Shown here: in pieces, positions 8,136 through 18,017 of the stretch
Position numbering within the stretch: the first letter of the stretch is position 1
Layout of the letters: each line of letters begins with the position of its first letter
Assembly: GCF_003595175.1 (NCBI RefSeq)
Contig: NZ_CP032419.1
Coordinates: 806,001 to 870,000, forward strand
Direction: 5' to 3'
DNA from: Pseudomonas cavernae
GTDB lineage: Bacteria > Pseudomonadota > Gammaproteobacteria > Pseudomonadales > Pseudomonadaceae
Length of the DNA stretch: 64,000 bases
The notes under the pieces: model-generated
What the model was told of the DNA's origin: nothing
The model's input: only the letters and a program-made list of their open reading frames with translations
The model's database searches: none
Position numbers and translations under genes: made by a program

Positions 8136-8543
8136 ATGAACGCGATGATTTTCACTGTGGGCCAACTGGCACGCGCCACCGACACCAAGGCGGTGACAAT
8201 CCGCTATTACGAACAGCTAGGCCTGTTGCCTTCGGCCTCACGCAATGCCTCCGGATACCGCCAGTACACGGAAGAAGAGCGTGATCGTCTGCTGTTCATT
8301 CGTCGCAGCCGTGCTTTGGGCTTCAGCCTCGACGACATTCGCCAGCTACTGGGGTTTGCTGACCACCGGCAGGCGTCATGCGCTGCGGTGGATGCCAAGG
8401 TCGCGGAGCAGCTGGATCAAGTCAGACTGCGTATCCGCGATCTGCAAGGTCTTGAGCAGGAGCTTCAACGCCTGCTGTCCTGCTGTCATGGGGGGGTGAT
8501 CGAGGAATGCCGGATCATCGAATCTCTGAGTCAACAGCGCTAA
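8136..8543 (+). CDS. MerR-family metal-responsive regulator
   Basis: A 135-residue regulator with the N-terminal winged helix (FTVGQLARATDTKAVTIRYYEQLGLLPSASRNASGYRQYTEEERDRLLFI), a dimerisation coiled coil from about residue 80, and a C-terminal metal loop with Cys at CAAVDAK and the LLSCCHGG...EECRII segment. The paired CC and EC residues fit the CadR/PbrR/ZntR group. Start ATG 8136 gives the normal MNAMIFTVGQLA N-terminus; the earlier ATG at 8103 lies inside the promoter. It should activate the divergent CDF-PCuAC-Dsb operon through the 8100-8130 site. The inducing metal cannot be fixed from sequence alone. Confidence 0.88.
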   Translation: MNAMIFTVGQLARATDTKAVTIRYYEQLGLLPSASRNASGYRQYTEEERDRLLFIRRSRALGFSLDDIRQLLGFADHRQASCAAVDAKVAEQLDQVRLRIRDLQGLEQELQRLLSCCHGGVIEECRIIESLSQQR

Positions 8544-8729
8544 GCGGTGGGTGCCTGCTTTTGGCCGGTCTCTGTCTCTCGCGAACGTCCGTTGTGGGTC
8601 GAAAGGGATCCTCCTCAAGTGGCCGTTTTTGGCCGAATTGAGCCAGTCATGACAGGCGAAAATTGACCTGAAATGGACGTTCCCAGGTGTCTACGAAACC
8701 AGGGCGACTCAGTCTTGGTCCGTGTGAAA

Positions 8730-11210
8730 TCAGTGCTCGGCCATTAATCTGTCGTGAACAAATTCCTTAAATTGTTCGGCTGGCAGTGGTGGGGAAAACA
8801 GATAGCCTTGGTAGGCCTGGCAGCCATGATTGACCAGAAAGGTGCGCTGAGCCTCTGTCTCCACACCTTCTGCAATCACCGCAAGACCCAAAATCTGGCC
8901 CAAACTTACAATCGCGCAGGCGATGGCAGCATCGTTAGGATCGATCAGCACATCCCTGATGAAGGACTGGTCGATTTTAAGTTGATCTAACGGAAGGCTC
9001 TTCAGGTAGGACAGCGACGAGTAGCCGGTTCCGAAGTCGTCTAAGGAAAGGCCTATGCCGTTCTCTTTCAATTCGACCATTTTGGCGATGGTATTTTCTA
9101 TATCCTCTATCAGCAGGCCTTCGGTCAGTTCCAGTTTCAATTTCTTCGGATCGGCACCGGTGTATTTCAGTACTGACAGCACCTCCTCAACGAAGTCCGC
9201 ATGATGAAACTGGCGGGCGCTGACATTCACTGCCATGCTCAGTCGGGCGGTTTCCGGATGCTTTGCCCAGGCCGCCAGCTGAGCGCAGGCGGTTTCCAGC
9301 GCCCAGCGGCCTAACGGCAGAATCAGCCCTGTTTCCTCTGCCAATGGAATGAACTCAGCTGGTGATACGGTTCCGCGTTCAGGATGCTGCCAGCGCATAA
9401 GTGCCTCTGCACCTATGATACGGCCCTCACTATTCACCTGCGGCTGGAAATGGAGAAGGAGTTCCTTGTTCTGCAAGCCTTGGCGTAAGTCTCCTTCCAG
9501 TCTGGCGCGTGCCGTGGCAACCGCCTGCATTTCCGGATCGAAGAAGCGCATGGTATTACGGCCCGCCGCCTTGGCGCGATACATCGCCAGGTCAGCGCGT
9601 TTCATAATATCGTCCACTGTGTTTAGCTGACCCTGGAACAGGGCAATGCCTAGGCTGGGGGTGCTATGGTGCTCATAACCATCCAGTGGGTAGGAAATGT
9701 TGAGCGAATTGAGAATTTTTTCGCCAATAGCCTTGGCCTGGATAGCTGCTTCTGGAGGATTCTCATTAAGACCTTCCAGTAAGACCACGAATTCGTCTCC
9801 GCCCAGGCGGGCCACTGTGTCGCTCTCGCGTATGCAGGAGGAGAGGCGCAGAGCAACTTGCCGCAGCAACATGTCGCCTCTGTCATGCCCCAGCGTATCG
9901 TTCAGTGCCTTGAAGTTATCTAGATCAATAAGTATTACCGCGCTCGTATGTAGACTGCGGGCGCTGCCCGCCAGCACGTGCTGTAATCGGTCCAACATAA
10001 GTCGCCTGTTGGCCAGTCCGGTCAACTGATCGTAGAAGGCCAAACGCTTGACCTCTTGCTCAGCTGCCTTGCGGTGGGTGATGTCAGTATTAATCGATAG
10101 AACAGACTGCGGTTGGCCACGGTCGTCTCTCACTAGGGTTCGGTGGCTTTCAAGCGTGATGGTGCGGCCATCCTGACGTCGAAGTGTGACCTCACCAGCC
10201 CAATCGCCAGTTTCTATCAAGCTACTAATGGCCGCATTGAAAGCGGCATGGCCTTGGTAGATTAACTCCTGTGCCGATTTGCCGAGTGCCTCTTCCTTTG
10301 ACAAACCGTAGAGACGTTCAGCACTTTTGTTCCAGTACAAAATGCAGTGATCCATCCCGTGAACGACAATGGCATCCTGGGCCTTGTCCAGCAACGATGC
10401 TTGCTGACGGAACTGCTTCTCGCTTTCGCGCAGCTCTACAAGATAGCCCTCCCTTTCGGCTGTATGTGACTCCATTTCGCGCCTGATCTTGCGACCGTAA
10501 GCAACGGCCGCACTGACCATTAGTAGCACGAACGCCATGATCGCATACTCGACCTGGCGCAGTACTTCGACCGATTCCAGTTCTTCCTCTAGAAGCTTGC
10601 CTTGAATTAGGCCGACGCGCTCCCGCACGGTAGCGAGTGAGGCGAGCAACTTGGCATACTTCCTGTCCATTGTTGCCATGCGCTTGCCGGCATTGTCCGG
10701 CTGGCCCTCCCTGAAGTAGGAAAATATTAGCAAGGCCTCATCCACCATTTTGACCATCGCCGCGTCGACTGCGTCTACCTCATCCTTCAATGCAAGAGTG
10801 GAGGCTTGTATGTCTGCACTGTGCTCAACTTGATTAGCGATCCGAGCGTGTAGCTGTTCTTTGGCCATTGCCAAATGCTCGTTGAAGACGCGCAGCGCTT
10901 CACTCATGTTCCGTGATTCGCGTTCGACCTCATGTGTATCGAACACATTGTTGCCCGGTGCATTGACTTCGGAGGCCAAGCTGCCCAGCGTTGAATAGCT
11001 CGACAGCTGTTGGACCCACGACTGGTTTGCCTTGATGGAACGGTGATAAGTGTCGACAATCTGGTGATTCAAGAGCACGCCCAGCACAACAATCAGTACG
11101 TCGAAACCCGCAAGGAAAAAATACATATGATGCCATTTTTTCGAGCGCGAATTATTTGAGCTGGCGAGCATGGTTTTCTTTGCGGCGCTTTCACTTTTGA
11201 AAAAATCCAT
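8730..11210 (-). CDS. Membrane PAS-GGDEF-EAL cyclic-di-GMP enzyme
   Basis: An 826-residue protein with a transmembrane helix at about 30-50, a periplasmic helical sensor region of ~170 residues, a second helix at ~222-240, a PAS domain (~265-385), a GGDEF domain with intact GGDEF at 470-474, and an EAL domain with EAL at 602-604 plus DDFGTGYSS and the LKIDQSF lysine. Both catalytic halves look intact, so it could make and degrade c-di-GMP, with the net direction set by the sensor. The periplasmic part resembles a four-helix-bundle ligand sensor. It stands alone, so its ligand and target (biofilm or motility) are unknown. Confidence 0.92.
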   Translation of the reverse strand: MDFFKSESAAKKTMLASSNNSRSKKWHHMYFFLAGFDVLIVVLGVLLNHQIVDTYHRSIKANQSWVQQLSSYSTLGSLASEVNAPGNNVFDTHEVERESRNMSEALRVFNEHLAMAKEQLHARIANQVEHSADIQASTLALKDEVDAVDAAMVKMVDEALLIFSYFREGQPDNAGKRMATMDRKYAKLLASLATVRERVGLIQGKLLEEELESVEVLRQVEYAIMAFVLLMVSAAVAYGRKIRREMESHTAEREGYLVELRESEKQFRQQASLLDKAQDAIVVHGMDHCILYWNKSAERLYGLSKEEALGKSAQELIYQGHAAFNAAISSLIETGDWAGEVTLRRQDGRTITLESHRTLVRDDRGQPQSVLSINTDITHRKAAEQEVKRLAFYDQLTGLANRRLMLDRLQHVLAGSARSLHTSAVILIDLDNFKALNDTLGHDRGDMLLRQVALRLSSCIRESDTVARLGGDEFVVLLEGLNENPPEAAIQAKAIGEKILNSLNISYPLDGYEHHSTPSLGIALFQGQLNTVDDIMKRADLAMYRAKAAGRNTMRFFDPEMQAVATARARLEGDLRQGLQNKELLLHFQPQVNSEGRIIGAEALMRWQHPERGTVSPAEFIPLAEETGLILPLGRWALETACAQLAAWAKHPETARLSMAVNVSARQFHHADFVEEVLSVLKYTGADPKKLKLELTEGLLIEDIENTIAKMVELKENGIGLSLDDFGTGYSSLSYLKSLPLDQLKIDQSFIRDVLIDPNDAAIACAIVSLGQILGLAVIAEGVETEAQRTFLVNHGCQAYQGYLFSPPLPAEQFKEFVHDRLMAEH

Positions 11211-12168
11211 TTCACGGTCTCCAAATATAATCCCTCTAAATGGACCAATAAAAGCGGTTCTCGGAAACTAATTAACCTATTCTGCCGGCACCCTGGGCCT
11301 GATAACAAGTTGCACTTAGCATTAGCCAACCACTTTCGCTGCTCTGGGCTCACTTTGCTTTTCGTAAGCAGAAGTTCCCGAGACAAGCAATAGCTATCGG
11401 AGTTATACGTTTTATATATGTCAAGCAAACTAACTGTTCGTTACTAAGTAATGCATGCAGTAAACTAATTTTCAGAGTGAAACTTTTTTTCGAAAGCAGC
11501 CTCTTAACATTTCGGCGATAAAACGGAATTATTGTCAATTGTTGTGTTTAACATCATCGTTTTAGGCAGCGTTTTTCTTGCTGTCTCCCGGCACTCCGTT
11601 TTTGAACTGAACGCCGGCAATCACTTCTGCCAGACGTTCTGCTCCTTTAAATTTCCTCAGCCCCGCTCAGCGCTTAGGGCGAGCATAAAGACCATGGCCA
11701 GCATGCTCCGGCGTGAGACACATCCCCGCGTTTTCGCAGTGCCCAGCCGCACTGTAGCGAAAGTCGATTCGATCCTGAGTGATCCCCACAGACCTAGTCC
11801 CAACCCTGCGCCTGCAGGTGCACTTCCAGGCGCAGGGTTTGCTCCATTTCTTCCAGGGTGTCGCTGCGGATTTACGCCCTAGGCCGGATGCTTCACGCAG
11901 TACAGTCGGGTGACATAGGGCGCGTTGGGGGTCATTTCCACGCAGCCCCCTGACTGCCCGATCAGTTCCGACAGCAAACCAAGCATAGCTACTAATTTGC
12001 CATTATTCTGTCCACAGACAGCTCCTGACCGAGTGCAGCATGGGCCGCCAGAGTTCGGCTTTACCCTGCGATCAGCGTTTGGCATCGCGTCCGTCAGCAT
12101 CTCATCGCCGGCCTGGCCCGTGAATCGCCCCGTGTTTCGGAGGCACTTGTGACCGTCCGCTTTGGGTT
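11211..12168. other. Gene-poor region with relics
   Basis: Nearly 1 kb without a convincing gene. It is AT-rich at 11220-11560, then holds a transposase scrap (11562-11660) and a 13-bp GC hairpin (11802-11814 with 11827-11839). A minus-strand frame at 11879-12100 ends plausibly (GGCVEMTPNAPYVTRLYCVKHPA) but has a protein-unlike N-terminus, and may be the tail of a lost gene. The minus-strand frame beside the hairpin (SDTLEEMEQTLRLEVHLQAQGWD) also looks like the end of a dead gene. Confidence 0.4.
11562..11660 (-). pseudogene. C-terminal scrap of an IS256-type transposase
   Basis: The minus strand reads LRKFKGAERLAEVIAGVQFKNGVPGDSKKNAA and stops at 11562-11564. The KGAERLAEVI-GV-F-NG pattern resembles the last residues of Mutator/IS256-family transposases. 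A stop codon lies shortly upstream in the same frame and nothing else of the enzyme is present. I call this by pattern only, with moderate certainty. Confidence 0.4.
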
Positions 12169-12327
12169 GAGGCTGTGTAAAAACGTTTGCTCAATTCCGA
12201 GGTTCGCGTTGCTACGCGAAATTTGCAGGAGTTTTCCCAGCTGACCTGTTTGGAATTCGCGAGAAAGCGCGAAATCTGCTCGCTTTTTGAGCCGCGCTCA
12301 TCATCAAAAGCGTTTTTACACAGCCTC
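12169..12327. mobile_element. 159-bp miniature inverted-repeat element
   Basis: Perfect 17-bp terminal inverted repeats (gaggctgtgtaaaaacg at 12169-12185, cgtttttacacagcctc at 12311-12327) are flanked by GGTT on both sides (12165-12168 and 12328-12331), a 4-bp target duplication. There is no transposase inside. Its ends differ from the 140-bp family but share the T-rich inner edge and the duplication length. Confidence 0.75.
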
Positions 12328-12535
12328 GGTTGTTTTGAGCCGCTCGGCTGACCCGCGTAAGTGGTCAACCCGTTGCCAATGCGTGGTCATATCGAATGCA
12401 CATGACCGTTCAGTGGCAATGCAAACCGCTGGGCAAGTGAGGCGCAATTTCGTACTTGTTGATGCGGTCGAGTCTTCGGCCTCATCAACGGGGGGGATTG
12501 AGGATTTTTCATCCCGCCCCAGAGCCGGGCTGCAG

Positions 12536-13021
12536 TCACAGCTTGTAGCCGATCTGCCGCAACAAATTCTTGCGCCAGAGGATGTCGTCGTCGCCTTCGA
12601 TGTCGTTGACCCGCAAGCCATCCACCACGCCCAAGATGCCGCGGCCCTGCTGCGTCTCGGCGACAATCACTTCGGTGGGATTGGCGGTGGCACAGAACAC
12701 CCGGCAGACCTCCGGGACCATCTTGATGGCGTTCAACAGGTTCAGCGGGTAGAAGCCGTCGCCGAGGAAAATGATGAAGCTATGGCCGGCGGCAATGGCT
12801 TGGGCATTCTTCTGGGCCAGTTCGATCATCGCGGCATCGGTGCCAGACCAGCGCACCAGGCATTTGCCCGAGGCTTCGCAAAAGGCCAGGCCAAACTTGA
12901 TGCCGGGTACGGCACCGACCAAGGCTTCGTGGATGTCCTCGACGGACTTGATGAAGTGCGTCTGGCCCAGAATGAAGTTCGTGGCTTCCGGCTTGTCGAT
13001 TTTCACCGTGATGAGTTGCAT
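12536..13021 (-). CDS. Adenosine-specific kinase-family protein
   Basis: A 161-residue protein of the family named after an archaeal adenosine-specific kinase. It begins MQLITVKIDKPEATNFILGQTHFIKSVEDIHEALV and includes GIKFGLAFCEASGKCLVRWSGTD and GHSFIIFLGDGFYPLNLLNAIKMVPEVCRVFCATANPTEVIVAE. The family is compact, conserved across archaea and bacteria, and normally this size, so the gene is complete. The upstream extension before ATG 13021 is not protein-like. The bacterial role is poorly defined; nucleoside salvage is only inferred from the family name. Confidence 0.82.
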   Translation of the reverse strand: MQLITVKIDKPEATNFILGQTHFIKSVEDIHEALVGAVPGIKFGLAFCEASGKCLVRWSGTDAAMIELAQKNAQAIAAGHSFIIFLGDGFYPLNLLNAIKMVPEVCRVFCATANPTEVIVAETQQGRGILGVVDGLRVNDIEGDDDILWRKNLLRQIGYKL

Positions 13022-13454
13022 CGCAAACCTCCCTTTTCCGATCGGGTTTAACGGCGCGCAAATCATGCAGTGCCCTGGCCCCGCCCCGCGTTGCCGGGCA
13101 TCCGGCCCTGCTGGTCCCGGGCGGCACAATCAGCTGCGCTGGCGAATTAAGCATAGCCATGCCTTGGTCATGCCCCGGTTCAACTGTTGCCGGGCGGATG
13201 GGCGGCCAGCCGTTCTTGCAGCGGTCCGTGCCGTATGGACGGGCAGGGAAATCGCTGCGGCCGATCCCGACTAGTCTCAGCTAAAGGCACCTCGGCTGGA
13301 TCGCGATTACTGAGAACCTGCCCCGGATCTGCCGCGCAGATCGGAAAAGGGTTCCCGGCAGCGCCGGGCTCTCCCCGGTCCAGTCGTGCCGCGGGGCGTT
13401 CTTGGCTGTTTGCCACAGCCATCGCCGGCACAGCCTCGATAGGGCCGCACACCG
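13022..13454. other. Divergent intergenic region
   Basis: About 430 bp between the kinase-family gene (minus strand) and the ABC operon (plus strand). It presumably carries both promoters. I see no strong palindrome, repeat or ribosome-site-supported small gene. Confidence 0.4.
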
Positions 13455-14123
13455 ATGCTGAAGATCCAGGGCCTATGCAAAAGCTACCCGACTCCCCAGG
13501 GGCCGCTGGCGGTGCTGCGGGGCATCGACCTCGAGCTGGAGGAGGGCGGCAGCCTGGCGTTGATGGGCGAATCCGGCAGCGGCAAGAGCACCTTGCTGCA
13601 CCTGGTGGCCGGCCTCGACCGCTTCGATGCCGGCAGCATCTGGGTGGCCGGGCGCTCGCTGGCCGCGCTCGATGAAAGCCAGTTGGCGGCCTGGCGGCGC
13701 AGCGGGGTCGGCCTGATCTTCCAGCAGTTCAACCTGATTGCCAGCTTGCGGGTCGAGGACAACCTGGCCTTCCAGGCTCGTCTGGCCGGCCGCCATGACC
13801 CGCACTGGCAGGCGCAGCTGGTCCAGCGGCTCGGCCTTGGCCAGCTGCTCAAGCGCTATCCCGAACAACTCTCCTGCGGGCAGCAGCAACGGGTGGCCTT
13901 GGGCCGAGCGCTGGCCGCCAGACCGCCGCTGTTGCTGGCTGACGAACCCACCGGCAGCCTGGATGAGGCGAGCGGTGACGAGGTGCTGGAGCTGCTGCTG
14001 CAACTGCTCGAAGGCAGCACCACCAGCCTGCTGATGGTGACCCATAGCCCGCGCATGGCGGCGCGCCTGCAGCGGCGCGTGAGCTTGCAGGGCGGCCGCC
14101 TATTGGCGCGAGGCGAGGCCTGA
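13455..14123 (+). CDS. ABC transporter ATP-binding protein (LolD/MacB/AttE-like)
   Basis: A 222-residue ATPase with Walker [10 protein letters not shown] at 38-46, the Q-loop in [12 protein letters not shown], the signature at 139-143 and Walker [13 protein letters not shown] at about 159-170. The signature reads LSCGQ rather than LSGGQ, an uncommon substitution at the residue contacting the ATP gamma-phosphate. The family drives mechanotransmission or lipoprotein extraction through FtsX-type permeases. The permease starts one base after its stop, so the two form one transporter. With the lipocalin-like gene downstream the trio parallels AttEFGH. Confidence 0.88.
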   Translation: MLKIQGLCKSYPTPQGPLAVLRGIDLELEEGGSLALMGESGSGKSTLLHLVAGLDRFDAGSIWVAGRSLAALDESQLAAWRRSGVGLIFQQFNLIASLRVEDNLAFQARLAGRHDPHWQAQLVQRLGLGQLLKRYPEQLSCGQQQRVALGRALAARPPLLLADEPTGSLDEASGDEVLELLLQLLEGSTTSLLMVTHSPRMAARLQRRVSLQGGRLLARGEA

Positions 14124-14124
14124 C

Positions 14125-16602
14125 ATGCGGATTTTCTACTGGACGCTGAGTGGTCTGTTCAGCCATTGGCGCCGGCATCCCGTGCAGTTCTTCAGTGTGC
14201 TGACCGGTCTGTGGCTGGCCACCAGCCTGTGGACGGGCGTGCAGGCGCTGAACAGCCAGGCCCGGGAAAGCTATGCGCGGGCCAGCCAGCTGCTGGCCGG
14301 CGCTGACCAATACGCGCTCAGTGCCCGCAACGGCGGGCTGTTTGCGCAGCAGTACTTCATTGAACTGCGACGTGCCGGCTGGCCGGTATCGCCACTCCTG
14401 CAGGGCCGTTTGCGCCTGCGGGGGCAGGCCGAACAGCGCCTGCAGCTGATTGGCATCGAACCCCTGACCTTGCCGGCCGACACCTCGCTGGCCGGGCAAG
14501 CGGTCGAGCGCCTGGACCTGGCCGCCTTTCTCGGCCAGCCCGGGCGCACCTGGATTGCCCCCGACACCCTCGCGGCCCTCGACCTGGCAGCCGGGGCGCA
14601 ACCGCTGACCGAGGCCGGGCAAGCCTTGCCGCCGCTGGAGCTGCGGCCGCAGTTGGCGCCGGGCGTGCTGCTGGTGGATATCGGCGTCGCCCAACGCCTG
14701 CTCGACGCACCGCAGCAGCTGTCCCGGCTGCTGCTGGCCGGCGATTTCGCCCGCAGTAATCCGCGCCTGCCGCCGCAACTGGCCGAGCAACTGGTGCTGA
14801 ACCGTCGCAGCGAAGCGGCCGATCTGGGCCGGCTCACCGACAGCTTCCACCTCAATCTCACCGCCCTCGGTTTGCTGGCCTTTGTCGTCGGGCTGTTCAT
14901 CGTGCATGCCGCCATCGGCCTGGCGCTGGAGCAGCGCCGCGCACTGTTACGCACCCTGCGGGCCTGCGGGGTGAGTGCCCGCACCCTGCTGGGCGCCCTG
15001 GCCCTGGAGCTCTGCGGCCTGGCCTTGCTCGGCGGCCTGGCCGGCGTGCTCAGCGGTTACTGGCTGGCCAGCCTGCTGTTGCCGGATGTGGTGGCCAGCT
15101 TGCGTGGCCTGTATGGCGCCGAGGTCGCCGGGCAGCTCAGCCTCAGCCCGCAGTGGTGGCTGAGCGGGCTGGCCATGAGCCTGCTCGGTGCCTTGCTCGC
15201 CGGCGCCGGCAGCCTGCTCAGGGCCGCGCGCTTGCCGCTGCTGGCGTTGGCCCAGCCCGAGGCGTGGCAGCAGGCCCAGGCGCTCTGGTTGCGCCGCCAG
15301 GCCCTGCTGGCGGCGGCGCTCGCCTTGCTGGCGCTGGCCGCGCTGCTGGGCGGCAACAGCCTGATCGCCGGCTTCGTCCTGCTCGCCGCTTTGCTGCTGG
15401 CGGCGGCCCTGAGTTTGCCGCTGTGCCTGAACCTGCTGCTGGAGGGCCTGCTGCCGCGCTGCCGCTCACCGCTGGCGCAGTGGTTCGTCGCCGACAGTCG
15501 CCAGCAGCTGCCGGGTCTGGCGCTGGCGCTGATGGCCCTTCTGCTGGCGCTGGCGGCGAATATCGGCGTCGGCAGCATGACCGAGGGCTTTCGCCAGACC
15601 TTTGCCGGCTGGCTCGATCAGCGCCTGGCCGCCGAGCTGTACCTCACCCCGCAGGATCCGCAGCAGGCCCTGGCCATCGGCGCCTGGTTGGCCCGCCAGC
15701 CCCAGGTCAGCGCGGTACTGCCGAGCTGGCGGGTCGAGCTGCAGCTGCAGGGCTGGCCGGCGCAACTCAGCGGCATACTCGATCACCCGGCCTACCGCGC
15801 CCACTGGCCGCTGCTGAGCGCCAGCCCCGATGCCTGGGAGCAACTGGCCCGGCAACAGGCGCTGATGCTCAGCGAGCAGCTGGCGCGACGCTTGAACCTG
15901 CAGCTGGGCGAGCGCCTGAGCCTGCCAACCCCCAAAGGCGAATGGCCGCTGGTGGTCGCCGGCATCTACGCCGATTACGGCAATCCGAAAGGGCATCTGC
16001 TGGTCAATGCCGCGGGTTTGCAGCAGCACTGGCCGGGGCTGAGCCCGAGCAGCTACAGCCTGCACCTGCCTGCCGGCGAGGTCCCCGAGCTGATGCAGGC
16101 CCTGCAGCAGACCTTTGCCCTGGGCAGCGACCGGATCATCGATCAGAGCGAGCTCAAGGCCTGGTCGACCCGCGTGTTCGAACGCACCTTTGCCGCCACC
16201 GCGGCGCTCAACAGCCTGACCCTGGGAGTGGCCGGGGTGGCGCTGTTCATCAGCCTGCTGACCCTCGGCCAGGCGCGCCTGAGCCAACTGGCACCGCTCT
16301 GGGCGCTGGGGGTGAGTCGAGCGCAGCTGGCCTGGCTCAGTCTCGGCCAGACCCTGCTGCTGGCGCTGATCACGCTGCTGCTGGCGGTGCCGCTGGGGCT
16401 GGTGCTGGCCTGGTGCCTGGTCGCGGTGATCAACGTGCAGGCCTTTGGCTGGCGCCTGCCGCTGCATGTGTTTCCCTGGCAGCTCCTGCAACTGCTGGCC
16501 ATGGCGGTGCTCGCCACGCTACTGGCCGCCGCCTGGCCGCTGTGGAAGCTCGGGCGGACCACCCCGGCCGAGTTGCTGAGGACCTTCGCCGATGAACGCT
16601 AG
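14125..16602 (+). CDS. FtsX/MacB-type ABC permease (fused double permease)
   Basis: An 825-residue inner-membrane permease. An N-terminal helix (~20-40) is followed by a large extracytoplasmic domain, a cluster of helices from ~245 to 430, a second extracytoplasmic domain, and three C-terminal helices after ~690. That layout equals two FtsX-like permease halves in one chain, as if AttF and AttG were fused. It follows the ATPase by one base and overlaps the next gene by 11 bp, so the three are coupled. Codon use is extremely Leu-, Gln- and GC-rich, which leaves long antisense open frames. The substrate is unknown; export of a lipid or lipoprotein is typical of the family. Confidence 0.88.
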   Translation: MRIFYWTLSGLFSHWRRHPVQFFSVLTGLWLATSLWTGVQALNSQARESYARASQLLAGADQYALSARNGGLFAQQYFIELRRAGWPVSPLLQGRLRLRGQAEQRLQLIGIEPLTLPADTSLAGQAVERLDLAAFLGQPGRTWIAPDTLAALDLAAGAQPLTEAGQALPPLELRPQLAPGVLLVDIGVAQRLLDAPQQLSRLLLAGDFARSNPRLPPQLAEQLVLNRRSEAADLGRLTDSFHLNLTALGLLAFVVGLFIVHAAIGLALEQRRALLRTLRACGVSARTLLGALALELCGLALLGGLAGVLSGYWLASLLLPDVVASLRGLYGAEVAGQLSLSPQWWLSGLAMSLLGALLAGAGSLLRAARLPLLALAQPEAWQQAQALWLRRQALLAAALALLALAALLGGNSLIAGFVLLAALLLAAALSLPLCLNLLLEGLLPRCRSPLAQWFVADSRQQLPGLALALMALLLALAANIGVGSMTEGFRQTFAGWLDQRLAAELYLTPQDPQQALAIGAWLARQPQVSAVLPSWRVELQLQGWPAQLSGILDHPAYRAHWPLLSASPDAWEQLARQQALMLSEQLARRLNLQLGERLSLPTPKGEWPLVVAGIYADYGNPKGHLLVNAAGLQQHWPGLSPSSYSLHLPAGEVPELMQALQQTFALGSDRIIDQSELKAWSTRVFERTFAATAALNSLTLGVAGVALFISLLTLGQARLSQLAPLWALGVSRAQLAWLSLGQTLLLALITLLLAVPLGLVLAWCLVAVINVQAFGWRLPLHVFPWQLLQLLAMAVLATLLAAAWPLWKLGRTTPAELLRTFADER

Positions 16603-17668
16603 CCTGCGCCTGATGCTCCTCGCGGGCTTGCTGCTCGGCGCCTGCGATGCCGAACCGCCGCCGGCCGAGGGCTTTGCCGGGCTCGGCGGCGCCGCGGCGG
16701 GCTTTGCCCAGGTGACCCCGGGCCGGGCCTTCAGCTTCCCGGCCGATCACGGCGCGCACCCGGATTACCGCATCGAATGGTGGTATGTGACGGCCAATCT
16801 GGAGGATGAGCAGGGCCGTGCCTGGGGCGTGCAGTGGACGCTGTTCCGCAGTGCCTTGCAGCCCGGCTCCACGAGTGAGGGTTGGAGCAACCAGAACCTG
16901 TGGATGGGCCATGCCGGGCTGACCGGCCCATACGGCCATCGCTCCGCGGAAACCTTCGCCCGCGGCGGCATCGGCCAGGCCGGCGTCGACGCCTCGCCCT
17001 TCAAGGCCTGGATCGACGATTGGCAGTTCAGCAGCCGCAAGCCGGCGAACGCGGGGCTGGGCGAGCTGGATCTGCACGCCAAGGGCGGCGCCTTCAGCTA
17101 TCGCCTGCGCCTGCTCAGCAGCCGCCCGCCGGTGCTGCACGGCGAGCGGGGCTTCAGCCAGAAGTCCGGACTGGGGCAGGCGTCCTACTACTACAGCCAG
17201 CCGTTCTTCCAGGCCCAGGGCACCATCCAGTTGCAAGGCCGCTCGTACCGAGTAAAGGGCCCGGCCTGGCTAGACCGTGAGTGGACCAGCCAGTACCTGG
17301 CGCCCGACCAGCGCGGCTGGGACTGGTTCTCCCTGCATCTGGATACGGGCGAGAAGCTCATGCTGTTCCAGCTGCGCCATGCCGACGGCGCCCACTACCG
17401 CGCCGGCACCTGGATCAGCGCCAGCGGCCAGCCCCGCGCGCTGGCTAGCCAGGACATCGTCATGACCCCCTTGCAGTACAGCCGGGTCGCCGGCCGTCGG
17501 CTACCGACCCGCTGGTCGCTGCGCATCGCCAGCGAGGGCTTCGCCATCAGCAGCACGCCGGTGCAGGAAAATGCCTGGATGGATACCCGCTTCCCCTACT
17601 GGGAGGGGCCCATCCGTTTCAGTGGCAGCCATCAGGGCGTGGGCTACCTGGAGCTGACGGGGTATTGA
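16592..17668 (+). CDS. Lipocalin-like/CrtC-family lipoprotein (AttH-like)
   Basis: A 358-residue protein with a lipoprotein signal (LLLGAC, Cys18), so it should be anchored in the envelope. It carries the AttH/CrtC double-lipocalin signature: FSFPADHGAHPDYRIEWWYVTANLEDEQGRAWGVQWTLFR, then PAWLDREWTSQYL and GWDWFSLHLDTGEKLMLFQLR. The family includes carotenoid 1,2-hydratase, but members beside FtsX-type ABC genes are AttH-like and have no proven reaction. Overlap with the permease shows a shared operon. It is probably the lipid-binding or hydrolase partner of the transporter. Confidence 0.85.
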   Translation: MNASLRLMLLAGLLLGACDAEPPPAEGFAGLGGAAAGFAQVTPGRAFSFPADHGAHPDYRIEWWYVTANLEDEQGRAWGVQWTLFRSALQPGSTSEGWSNQNLWMGHAGLTGPYGHRSAETFARGGIGQAGVDASPFKAWIDDWQFSSRKPANAGLGELDLHAKGGAFSYRLRLLSSRPPVLHGERGFSQKSGLGQASYYYSQPFFQAQGTIQLQGRSYRVKGPAWLDREWTSQYLAPDQRGWDWFSLHLDTGEKLMLFQLRHADGAHYRAGTWISASGQPRALASQDIVMTPLQYSRVAGRRLPTRWSLRIASEGFAISSTPVQENAWMDTRFPYWEGPIRFSGSHQGVGYLELTGY

Positions 17669-18017
17669 GGCAATGTTCTTCAGCAGGGCGCGGGCGATCG
17701 CCACGAACAAGGGGACTGCTTTATTTTCTGCTCTTCAACAGCCTGCCCCCGGTACGAGCCGAAACCGTACCTTCCCGCCGGACTCTCTTGCTCCCGGACT
17801 CGCCACCTATACTCAAAACACCCTGGGCGGACGTACTGGACGTCCCGTTGGAGAGGGGGCTGGCAAAGCTGCAAAAGTCCCGCAGCTGGCTAGGAGGAAG
17901 AAAGCAGGCCGTCGAGGTCTGCGGAGCAAGCAAACCCATATGAGCAGTGTGAAGGGCTCGGTTGAAACCTATCCGATGGCGGGGCGACCGCTGTCGGATC
18001 TGTTTTAGGGGCCTGCG
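17669..18017. other. Spacer with two sequence relics
   Basis: About 350 bp without a gene. It opens with a 31-base exact copy of part of the ABC-exporter gene at 19693-19723 (see findings), followed near 17705 by AAGGGGACTGC-TTTATTTTC. That second motif resembles the AAGGGGACAGATTTATTTT relics that recur between genes in many proteobacteria, with another at 58049-58075. The rest, up to the lipoprotein start, shows nothing further. Confidence 0.45.

Noticed and set aside
15153..16595. A 480-codon plus-strand frame inside the fused permease gene
   Set aside because: It is a shifted-frame shadow of a GC-rich, Leu/Gln-rich permease; the product is Ala/Gly/Arg-rich without membrane helices or motifs.
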